From positions 49,058 through 113,057 of the forward strand of contig JAFXXK010000007.1 in the NCBI GenBank assembly GCA_017542305.1: a stretch of 64,000 nucleotides of DNA, given 5' to 3'. The notes under the pieces are model-generated. The model saw only the letters and a program-made list of their open reading frames with translations. It made no database searches and was not told where the DNA came from. Source of the DNA: a bacterium (GTDB lineage: Bacteria > Cyanobacteriota > Vampirovibrionia > Gastranaerophilales > Gastranaerophilaceae). The number at the start of each line of letters is the position of its first letter. Positions within the stretch are counted from its first letter, which is position 1. Below are positions 7,080 to 14,113 of the stretch, piece by piece. Both the position numbers and the translations under genes were made by a program.

Positions 7080-9293
7080 ATGCAACAAGATTATTTTTTG
7101 ATATTTCTAATCGTGGTATATTCTTTAGTAGTACTATTGATTATTTCTGTTCCTATTATTAAAAAATTGCGGAATTATATCAATACTAAGCGACATTCAT
7201 CTTATATAGACAACTTATACAAATATGGAGATGAACTTTGCCAAAAAGGAATGTATAATCAAGCTATTGCCGAATACCAAAAAGCATATTCAGAAGATAC
7301 TACTAATAAATATTATAATTATGCAATGGGAATGGCATATTATGGTCTAAAAAATTATGATAAAGCTGCATATTTTTTATTGGAGGCGGTTGCAAATTTA
7401 CCAAGTTTTTCTGAGGAAATATATCTTACAATGATTGATATATACGCAGAATGTAATAAACCAGAAGCCTGTGCTGAAATGTTTGACATATTAATTTCAA
7501 CCTTTAAAGATGACAGTAAAAAGTATAAAAAATACCAAGAACAAAAAATTTACTACTTAGAAAATATAGATAAAATTAAAGCCAAAAACAAAATTAAAGA
7601 TGCAAAAATATTATATGATAAGGCATTAGAGTCTGCAAAATGTTCAAAATTTAAGGATGCAGAGCTACAAATTTTAAAGGCATTAGAACTTGTACCTGAT
7701 AATGAAGATTATAAAAACTTATTCAAAGAGGTTCGAGATTTATACCAAAAAGAAGTAGCTAAAGTTGATGAATTATACAAAAAAGTTGAAACTTTAAAAG
7801 AAGAAAAACAATATCAACAAGCATTGAATGAAGTCGATAAAGCTGAAGGTATTGCTAAAAAACATGGTATTGGGATATTCAAACTTAGTAAATTAAAGAC
7901 TGAAATAGAAAAACAGATAGAAATACATAAAGATGCAAAAAAATTATATGATTTGGCTGTAAAATCATTGGGTCGGAAAGATTATAATTGTGCATTAATA
8001 AACATACAAGATGCAATAGGTATCGAACCTGAAAATAGTGAATACAAATCTCTATTAGTAAAAATTCAACAAGAAATAAAGGATGCAAGTGTTGAAGTAA
8101 GCGAATTATTAAATGATTTTGAAGTTGCAAAAAATAATGGTGATGTAAAAAAAGCCATGTATTTTATAAATGAGGCAATTAAGTCAGCGAGAGATAAAAA
8201 ACTCGATACTTCAAAACTTACAAAGGCAAAAAATGATTATGTAAAATATACGGAAAATATTGAAAAAGCTCAAAGCAGCTATAATCGTGCTATGGCAGGG
8301 TATAAATATAAAAATTATGAAAATACAATAAAAGATTTAAAAAATGCTGTTTCCCTAGCACCAGACAATCTTGAATACCAAAATACATTGCAAAAAATTA
8401 AAAGTGAATATGAAAAAATATGTGCAAAAGCGGATAAACATTATCTTGAGGCAAAGGATTTTTACAAAAAAGAAGATTTAAAAAATGCAAAAAGCTCTAT
8501 AAATAAAGCCCTAAAATTACTGCAAATACAGTATTATATTGATTTAAGTAATAAAATTGAGGATAAACAACAAAAACTTATAAATGAACAAAAAGCCGAA
8601 ACTTTGTATAACGAAGCACTATCGCTTTATAATTCATCAAATCATGATTATGACAAGATATTTAACTTGCTTGACAAAGCAATAGATTTATATCCCAAGA
8701 AAGTATATAAAGATTTACGTGGCAAAATTAAACACGATAGAGATATAATAGTTGCAGAAAAATTTTATGAAGAAGCAAAAATATGTTTTAGTAATAACGA
8801 TTTTGACAAAGCACTATCTTTTGTTAAAGAATCTATTAAACTTTCACCTAGTAACAAAATTTACATAGATTTAAAGCAAAAAATTGACTGGGAACAAAAA
8901 GAGTTTCAAAAAAGGCAAGAAGCAGAAGAATGTTATAAATCAGCCATTGAATACTACAATGATGGTGATTTTTCAGAAGCTATTGAATATTTAGAGGAAG
9001 CATTGGATTTACAACCTAATAATGAAACATACCAGAACCTTTTGGATAGAGCAGAAGAAGGTAAAATTGACATAATGACATGTACTAAAAACGCATTATT
9101 AACTCTTGATTTTATAAATGAAGAACAAGCTGAAAATATCATACAAGCAAGAAATAACGGTATTACATGGTATGATTACCAAAAATTTGCAGAGCAATTT
9201 AATATTATGCCTCACCAGTGGACAGAGGTAGAAGAAAAAATAATTTTTCCGCTTAAACAAGCAAGCAGGTATGGCAGAAAATTGGATGCGTAA
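7080..9293 (+). CDS. Membrane-anchored tetratricopeptide-repeat protein
   Basis: A transmembrane helix (FLIFLIVVYSLVVLLIISVPII) occupies residues about 6-27, followed by a basic stretch and about 650 residues of helical repeats. Each repeat has TPR signatures such as YNQAIAEYQKAY, YDKAAYFLLEAV, YENTIKDLKNAV and FSEAIEYLEEALDLQPNN. The C-terminal ~70 residues (LDFINEEQAENIIQARNNG) resemble a helix-hairpin-helix fold. The arrangement suggests a cytoplasmic scaffold held at the inner membrane. It starts one base after the DUF1257 stop, so it belongs to the cassette. The sequence is rich in Lys, Glu and Asn, as are its neighbours. Confidence 0.8.
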   Translation: MQQDYFLIFLIVVYSLVVLLIISVPIIKKLRNYINTKRHSSYIDNLYKYGDELCQKGMYNQAIAEYQKAYSEDTTNKYYNYAMGMAYYGLKNYDKAAYFLLEAVANLPSFSEEIYLTMIDIYAECNKPEACAEMFDILISTFKDDSKKYKKYQEQKIYYLENIDKIKAKNKIKDAKILYDKALESAKCSKFKDAELQILKALELVPDNEDYKNLFKEVRDLYQKEVAKVDELYKKVETLKEEKQYQQALNEVDKAEGIAKKHGIGIFKLSKLKTEIEKQIEIHKDAKKLYDLAVKSLGRKDYNCALINIQDAIGIEPENSEYKSLLVKIQQEIKDASVEVSELLNDFEVAKNNGDVKKAMYFINEAIKSARDKKLDTSKLTKAKNDYVKYTENIEKAQSSYNRAMAGYKYKNYENTIKDLKNAVSLAPDNLEYQNTLQKIKSEYEKICAKADKHYLEAKDFYKKEDLKNAKSSINKALKLLQIQYYIDLSNKIEDKQQKLINEQKAETLYNEALSLYNSSNHDYDKIFNLLDKAIDLYPKKVYKDLRGKIKHDRDIIVAEKFYEEAKICFSNNDFDKALSFVKESIKLSPSNKIYIDLKQKIDWEQKEFQKRQEAEECYKSAIEYYNDGDFSEAIEYLEEALDLQPNNETYQNLLDRAEEGKIDIMTCTKNALLTLDFINEEQAENIIQARNNGITWYDYQKFAEQFNIMPHQWTEVEEKIIFPLKQASRYGRKLDA

Positions 9294-9308
9294 ATGTAAG
9301 GGGTAACT

Positions 9309-10070
9309 ATGACTAGAAAAAGTGATTACAGAAGTTTTTATGAATTGATTATTTTACTTATAACGATTATCGGTATCGGGATAAAATTTTTGATAGAAGT
9401 CAATAAACGTGGATTATGGAAAGAGTGTATCTTATCAGTTGGCGGGGTAGCTTTGTTAAACTATGTTTTATATCAACTATGGATGCAGAATACTTTGCCA
9501 TTTAAGGTTTTTGGGTGGACTTGTTTTATATCATTCGTGGCTTTTTGCATTTATTGGGGTAAATTATTTGACAGTTCACCTTATGGACAATTTTCAAAAA
9601 GCAGCTTGAAACAAAATTCTGCAAGTTGGTCTGAGCAGGCATGGTGGTGGAGTTTAGACGGTTGGCAGTTTGAGCAGGAGGTCGCAAAATTATTTATTCT
9701 GCAAGGATACAGGGCAACTGTTACTAAAGGTAGTGGTGATGGCGGAGTTGATATTATTCTCAAAAAAGACGGATATACTGCAATAGTTCAATGCAAACAT
9801 CATCAAAATCCTGTACCACCTGAACCTATAAGAGCATTATGGGGCTGCAAAGATGATTTTGGTGCAGATGAAGTAATTTTGGTTGCATCATCGGGTATAA
9901 CTCAAGCAGGAGCAGATTTTATCGGTAACAAACCTAATTTTAAAGTCTTAAACCTTGATGATATTATCCGCATGAGCCAAATGCCAGAAAAGATTGTTGA
10001 AACAAAACCTATAAAAACAAAATCACATACAGCAAATAAAGGTTCAATAGGGCGAAAGATAGATATATAG
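9309..10070 (+). CDS. Membrane-anchored Mrr-type restriction endonuclease domain protein
   Basis: Residues about 10-85 contain three hydrophobic segments (ELIILLITIIGIGIKFLI; CILSVGGVALLNYVLY; VFGWTCFISFVAFCIYW). They are followed by a cytoplasmic Mrr-like PD-(D/E)XK domain with FEQEVAKLF, then GSGDGGVDIILKK and IVQCKHH, giving the catalytic D and QxK. It should cut DNA near the membrane, and Mrr relatives often recognise modified or foreign DNA. AAGGGG is six bases upstream of the ATG. As the last gene of the cassette, it is the most likely effector. Whether it cuts foreign or host DNA is unknown. Confidence 0.85.
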   Translation: MTRKSDYRSFYELIILLITIIGIGIKFLIEVNKRGLWKECILSVGGVALLNYVLYQLWMQNTLPFKVFGWTCFISFVAFCIYWGKLFDSSPYGQFSKSSLKQNSASWSEQAWWWSLDGWQFEQEVAKLFILQGYRATVTKGSGDGGVDIILKKDGYTAIVQCKHHQNPVPPEPIRALWGCKDDFGADEVILVASSGITQAGADFIGNKPNFKVLNLDDIIRMSQMPEKIVETKPIKTKSHTANKGSIGRKIDI

Positions 10071-10104
10071 TGTATTATAAAGATTTTGATAGGTCTATTG
10101 TCAA

Positions 10105-10134
10105 AGTCCATAAAAAGTACACTTTTTGTGGACT
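10105..10134. terminator. Hairpin closing the cassette
   Basis: A 14-bp near-perfect stem (10105-10118 with 10121-10134, one G-T type mismatch) lies between the convergent endonuclease and resolvase genes. The A and T runs are inside the stem, so it may act in both directions or be part of a resolvase site. Confidence 0.5.
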
Positions 10135-10202
10135 GTTACCGTATTCAAAAAATCAAACTTTTTAAGCGTTGATTTTTCAGAATTTTAGTACATGAAAAGC
10201 AC

Positions 10203-10796
10203 TTAACTTTTTATAGACTGTGCGTATTTGTAAAATGTGCTTTTTGCAATATTACACATAGACATTACATCTTTAACTTTAATAAAACCTTGTTTGTAAA
10301 GTTCATAGCACCTAATAAAATCTTTTGGAATTTCTGCTAAGGGTCTGCCAAATTTGACCCCTCTGCATTTTGCACTGGCAATTCCTTCTGCTTGTCTTGT
10401 TTTGATATTATCTCTTTCACGTTCTGCAACATATCCAAGTAATTTAAGGATAATATCCGTTATAAGCCGACCTGTTAAGCCATTTTGATTATCACGTGTA
10501 TTAAGTATTGGCATATCCAAAACTTGAATATCCACACCAAGATTTATTATGCTTTCCCATTCCTTACAAATTTGTGTGTAATTCCTGCCAAACCTGTCAA
10601 TGCTTTTAACGATAACAAGGTCGCCTGCCCTTAATTGTGATTTCATCTGCTGATATTTTTCTCTGCCGACAAAATTTTTTCCACTTGCTTTTTCTATAAT
10701 TATTTCATCAACATTCAGCCCCACAATAGAATCAAGTTGTCTGTTTTCATTTTGTTCACGTGTTGAAACACGTATATATGCAAATGTTTTACCCAT
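10203..10796 (-). CDS. Small serine recombinase (resolvase/invertase family)
   Basis: The 197-residue protein has the resolvase N-terminal catalytic domain with AYIRVSTREQ (R9, nucleophile S11), SIDRFGRN and the long E-helix (LLGYVAERERDNIKTRQAEGI). A C-terminal helix-turn-helix (VKDVMSMCNIAKSTFYKYA) follows. Such enzymes resolve plasmid or transposon co-integrates or invert short segments. The gene faces the cassette and lies downstream of a small conserved gene on the same strand. No transposase accompanies it, so it more likely maintains an extrachromosomal form or acts as an accessory recombinase. Confidence 0.9.
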   Translation of the reverse strand: MGKTFAYIRVSTREQNENRQLDSIVGLNVDEIIIEKASGKNFVGREKYQQMKSQLRAGDLVIVKSIDRFGRNYTQICKEWESIINLGVDIQVLDMPILNTRDNQNGLTGRLITDIILKLLGYVAERERDNIKTRQAEGIASAKCRGVKFGRPLAEIPKDFIRCYELYKQGFIKVKDVMSMCNIAKSTFYKYAQSIKS

Positions 10797-10814
10797 ATTA
10801 TTACCTCATATTAA

Positions 10815-10839
10815 AAGGCTTAGGGGATAACCCCTAAGC
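10815..10839 (-). terminator. Hairpin between two minus-strand island genes
   Basis: GCTTAGGGG at 10818-10826 and CCCCTAAGC at 10831-10839 form a perfect nine-base-pair stem with an ATAA loop. On the minus strand it is followed by CTTTT. It includes the stop codon of the gene ending at 10834 and precedes the resolvase, so it probably reduces read-through. Confidence 0.7.
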
Positions 10840-11121
10840 AATAGTGAATTTTCTGTAGTTACTTTGCTTGATAAAAGCATTGTATAATTCCAAGTACTTT
10901 TTCTTAAATGCTGATGTGTTGAAATTGTTACGAACTACATTTGTGAAGCGTACCGTAAATGAACCGATTGCCATTTCTTCAACTCCTGCATTATCCATTA
11001 CAGTTTTGATAATGTTTTCTTTTTCTTCTTTGAGTTCTTTTAGTTCATTGATTTTTGCTTCTAGTGTTCTAATGTCTTTGATTTCATTTTCCAAATTTGA
11101 TGTAATAATAACTGTTGTCAT
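10834..11121 (-). CDS. Small coiled-coil protein of mobile-element type, unknown function
   Basis: The 95-residue protein has an N-terminal coiled coil (LENEIKDIRTLEAKINELK, then ELKEEKENIIKTVMDN) and a short strand-rich tail (AIGSFTVRFTN). The ATG at 11121 has an ideal AAGGAGG five bases upstream; the longer frame to 11163 overlaps the operator repeats. The layout resembles small phage or plasmid proteins that protect or handle DNA ends, but I do not recognise the family. It is divergently placed from the repressor-like gene and shares its control region. Confidence 0.5.
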   Translation of the reverse strand: MTTVIITSNLENEIKDIRTLEAKINELKELKEEKENIIKTVMDNAGVEEMAIGSFTVRFTNVVRNNFNTSAFKKKYLELYNAFIKQSNYRKFTIA

Positions 11122-11138
11122 TTTGACCTCCTTTTCTT

Positions 11139-11246
11139 GTATCACTCTTTCATGATGTATCACTATTCCATGAATTGCAAGAGATTTTTAGGATTACGAC
11201 ACAAAAATTTACAAAAGAGTGATATGTTACAAAATAGTGTTATAAT
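11139..11246. promoter_or_regulatory. Divergent control region with paired 18-bp-spaced operator repeats
   Basis: GTATCACTCTTTCATGA at 11139-11155 is repeated at 11157-11173 (15 of 17 identical, period 18). On the opposite strand, AAAGAGTGATAT at 11214-11225 and AAATAGTGTTAT at 11232-11243 are also 18 apart and match the complement of the first pair. A TATAAT at 11241-11246 with an upstream TG serves the plus-strand gene. The array fits binding sites of the adjacent repressor-like protein. Confidence 0.6.
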
Positions 11247-11264
11247 AATTATAGAGGTGATAAT

Positions 11265-11534
11265 ATGACAGATATATATAAACCGTCAGAAGAACAAAAA
11301 GAACGCATTAGAAGGCTTGTAAAGGGGTTTTTGCAAGAGCAGAATACATCTGTGTATAAACTTGCACAAATGTTAGAAAAAACGTATGGTCGCTCTGGTT
11401 CTGTTTCAAATTTATTAAATAAATTATCAAGAGCAACATTTAAAATATCCGAACTCATGGATATTGCGGATTTATTCGGCTATGAAATAAAATTTGTAAA
11501 AGCCTCGATAGAGGAAAATTCAAAAAAAATTTAA
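11265..11534 (+). CDS. Small helix-turn-helix DNA-binding protein (repressor-like)
   Basis: The 89-residue protein has a helical core with SVYKLAQMLEKTYGRSGSVSNLLNKLSR, then KISELMDIADLFGYEIKF. This is the pattern of a phage or plasmid XRE-like regulator in which the first part is the helix-turn-helix and the second the dimerisation segment. GAGGTGA is six bases before the ATG, and an extended -10 box lies upstream inside the operator array. It probably represses its own promoter and the divergent minus-strand genes. Confidence 0.65.
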   Translation: MTDIYKPSEEQKERIRRLVKGFLQEQNTSVYKLAQMLEKTYGRSGSVSNLLNKLSRATFKISELMDIADLFGYEIKFVKASIEENSKKI

Positions 11535-11606
11535 TTACCCTTTTTTATAGACACAAATTCGGGGGGCAAATTTCCCAAATTTATGCACCATATTGATTAT
11601 GATGTG

Positions 11607-12179
11607 TTAATTTATCCATTTTACTATTGTTTCACCATTATAGCCCTTTAACCAAACAAACCAAGCGTAAGCAACTGCACCCGAATTATAGGTTACAAAA
11701 TCCCCATTTTTAGCACAATTTACACGTGAGCTGAACACATATACTGTTTTGGGTGGATATTTTTCAAATAATTTTTTTCTGGCTTGACCTTCAAGAAATA
11801 ATAACCGCAAAAACATGCAAACATATCTGCCATTATCAACCTTATTTAATGCATGTTCTACAAATTTTTGAGCATACTTAAAAGGTGGATTTGTGACAAT
11901 ATCACCATTTTTGTAGGTTTCATTATTTAATAAAAAATCTTCAACATTTCCATAACCACGATTTATAAGGTCTGTTGCTTTTCCTAACTTGCCTGCTTTT
12001 GCAAAAACTTTGGCTAAATGTCCTTCACCACAAGCACATTCCCAGATATTATTTAACTGCGGTTCAACATCTAATAATAATTTTGCTGCTATGGGGTCAG
12101 TAGCATAATAGTCGTTTTCTTCTCTTGTACCTTTAGCATGATTTGTTGCTCCAATTAGGGTAAATAAATCTTCTTTCAT
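11607..12179 (-). CDS. Adenine-specific DNA methyltransferase, phage/plasmid type
   Basis: Motif I is ECACGEG at residues 47-53 (SAM binding) and motif IV is NPPF at 97-100 (N6-adenine catalysis), preceded by DYYATDP. The 190-residue size fits the short solo methyltransferases of phages and plasmids. GGAG lies seven bases upstream of the ATG. It lies 1.5 kb from the Mrr-type endonuclease, with other transcription units in between. A classical restriction-modification pair is therefore not implied, although protection from such a nuclease is conceivable. Confidence 0.75.
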   Translation of the reverse strand: MKEDLFTLIGATNHAKGTREENDYYATDPIAAKLLLDVEPQLNNIWECACGEGHLAKVFAKAGKLGKATDLINRGYGNVEDFLLNNETYKNGDIVTNPPFKYAQKFVEHALNKVDNGRYVCMFLRLLFLEGQARKKLFEKYPPKTVYVFSSRVNCAKNGDFVTYNSGAVAYAWFVWLKGYNGETIVKWIN

Positions 12180-12189
12180 TTTAAAACTC

Positions 12190-12491
12190 CTTATGTTGTT
12201 TTACATAAGAGAATTTAGTTTTTGTTGAGCTTAAGCTCAAAGATTGACATTAAATATGGACATGTTACAATTATGGGTACAAAAATATACTTAAAAGTAA
12301 GATATTAATCGTGCCAATACTTCTGTATTTGAGCATCGCGGTTCTTACGAAACTAAGCCTAGTACAAAATTGTATTGAGGTTCAGATTTGTTACAGAATT
12401 GGCAGAAATAGCTCCGCGATATTATCTTATTAGATATAGCAAACCGTAGTAAAACTTTAGCTTACAAGATTTTTCCATAAGCTATTTCTGC
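12190..12491. other. Gene-free stretch with palindromes; candidate replication origin
   Basis: The 333-base gap between the methyltransferase and the Rep-like gene has no coding potential. It holds a hairpin at 12190-12209 (CTTATGT/ACATAAG), a perfect 16-bp palindrome TTGAGCTTAAGCTCAA at 12225-12240, a small TATCT/AGATA dyad near 12425-12438, and a perfect 12-bp inverted repeat, GCAGAAATAGCT at 12402-12413 and its complement at 12480-12491. The position just upstream of a possible initiator gene suggests an origin or its control region. Confidence 0.4.
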
Positions 12492-12512
12492 TTTAAGCAA
12501 GAAAGGCAAGAA

Positions 12513-13886
12513 ATGGAAAAAATCTTAAAAGCTGAAAAGGTTTTACAAACCAAAAATAGCAGAAATGAATTCGATGTTAGTGATTTAGAGGACATAGAAC
12601 CTTATAACAATTCTAAGGAAAGCTACGATTTTAATTTTGAAAGAGAAGATTTAGACAAAAAAATCCCTGAAGTAAATATTGATTCTGTACGACAGCAATC
12701 TTCTGTTATCAGTTTTGACTTTATAAAGCTGTTATTTCCGCTTACTTATAGTAGGGAAGCTAGATTTTCAGTAAATAGACACTGTTTTTTTAGAACCAAT
12801 AAACCACGCATACCTGCACGAAGCGATGAAAGTATTTTGGTAATGTATGCCGAAGAAAAACATTACCAAAAAATGATTTTAACAGATAATGAACGGCGAA
12901 AATTAAAAACGGAAGAATACGAAAATGATTCATTAAAGCGAGCTAAATTAATATTTCCAAATGCAAAACCTTTTTATAATGACAAGAATCAACATATAGG
13001 GTTAGGTCATATGTACTTTGCTGATGGGAATTTTATTATATCAATTAGTGGCAAAATTGTTTCTGCAAATAATTTTTTAGGGCTTTTAACCAATGATACT
13101 ATTGATAGAGCTTTAAATGAAATAAAATCTACAGGTCTTGTAAAATTTGATAACAATATTTTTAAAAAATATGCAAATATTCTTTCTTCGCATGTTACTA
13201 ATGATTTACTTGTACCTAGTATAAATACAAGTGTAAGAGCTTTTTCAAGCTATTTACCAATGCGAACGGACAAATACAATGTATTAAAGTATAGTAATTC
13301 TGGCTATGAAGTCATTGCTAGGGGCAGACAGTCAAAACAAGTACCAAAATACGAATTTTGCATTTATAACAAAGGTCTAGAAATTAGAGAACATAATCAG
13401 AAAAGCTATATTAAGCGTATTGGCAGTAGTGGTATATCCCTTGCTAATAATACACTAAGAATGGAATTACGCTTACTGAATTTCCATGCAATAAGAAAAT
13501 TCCTTGCACCTAATTTGAAGAAAGGAACACTAACTCTTAATGAATTGTTGACATGTGAACAAAGACCAATTATTGAAATGCTAAATCTCTTAAACATTAA
13601 AGAAGATAGTCTAAGAGGGGCTAGAGGCAAGTATATAACAATGGTTGAAAGCGATACTTCTCCTACACAAGCTGAATTTGAGAGAATGCATGGACTGATA
13701 CGCTTATTGGAACTACATGACTACAACCTTGATAGAGTACGAAGCTACACCGAAACTGAAACAGGTAGAAAAACTCATTCAACATATTTTTCGGAAAAGC
13801 GGGATATTTTACAACGGTATATCACATGCTACATGCCTCAAACAGTAGCAACATTGACCGAATTGTTAGCAGGCATGAGTTACTAA
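12513..13886 (+). CDS. Putative plasmid/phage replication initiator-like protein
   Basis: The 457-residue protein is not clearly recognised. Its central block (VPKYEFCIYNKGLEIRE, then NNTLRMELRLLNFHAIRKFL) resembles the YxKxxE and LRxELRL segments of phage and plasmid replication proteins of the gene II/X type. I do not see the HUH motif expected of rolling-circle initiators. The first ~60 residues are acidic and low-complexity. AAAGG lies just upstream. The flanking palindromes, methyltransferase and recombinases support a role in maintaining the element. Confidence 0.45.
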   Translation: MEKILKAEKVLQTKNSRNEFDVSDLEDIEPYNNSKESYDFNFEREDLDKKIPEVNIDSVRQQSSVISFDFIKLLFPLTYSREARFSVNRHCFFRTNKPRIPARSDESILVMYAEEKHYQKMILTDNERRKLKTEEYENDSLKRAKLIFPNAKPFYNDKNQHIGLGHMYFADGNFIISISGKIVSANNFLGLLTNDTIDRALNEIKSTGLVKFDNNIFKKYANILSSHVTNDLLVPSINTSVRAFSSYLPMRTDKYNVLKYSNSGYEVIARGRQSKQVPKYEFCIYNKGLEIREHNQKSYIKRIGSSGISLANNTLRMELRLLNFHAIRKFLAPNLKKGTLTLNELLTCEQRPIIEMLNLLNIKEDSLRGARGKYITMVESDTSPTQAEFERMHGLIRLLELHDYNLDRVRSYTETETGRKTHSTYFSEKRDILQRYITCYMPQTVATLTELLAGMSY

Positions 13887-13896
13887 GGAGAATATT

Positions 13897-14037
13897 GTGA
13901 TAAATAATATTCCCGATAATAATGATATATCTGATAAAATTACCCAAGAGTTTAGCGAGGATGTGCTAAATTTTCTAATTTTATTAGTTGATGAATATTT
14001 GAGATTAGAAAAATTAAACAAAGCCCCACCAGAATAA
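13897..14037 (+). CDS. Small acidic protein, 46 residues
   Basis: The gene starts with GTG, six bases after an AGGAG that overlaps the preceding stop codon, and ends in TAA. It reads VINNIPDNNDISDKITQE and then a helix FSEDVLNFLILLVDEYLRL. It is closely coupled to the Rep-like gene and precedes the large serine recombinase. It could be an accessory factor for replication or recombination; no family is recognised. Confidence 0.55.
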   Translation: MINNIPDNNDISDKITQEFSEDVLNFLILLVDEYLRLEKLNKAPPE

Positions 14038-14113
14038 GTGTCAATAAACATTATCGTTAAAAATATTTACAGAATAAGATTTATTGGTTAATATTCATGA
14101 AAAGGGGTAATTT

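Noticed and set aside
7885..8130. Minus-strand open frames within the TPR, gyrA, rpo and other large genes
   Set aside because: They lie opposite long, well-supported coding frames and have no ribosome sites or recognisable protein features.
9309..12179. Mrr-type endonuclease and adenine methyltransferase as a restriction-modification pair
   Set aside because: They are 1.5 kb apart, on opposite strands, in different transcription units with recombinase and regulator genes between them, and there is no specificity subunit.
12513..13886. Firm assignment as an HUH rolling-circle initiator
   Set aside because: No HUH motif or paired catalytic tyrosines could be identified; only the central ELRL-type similarity supports replication.
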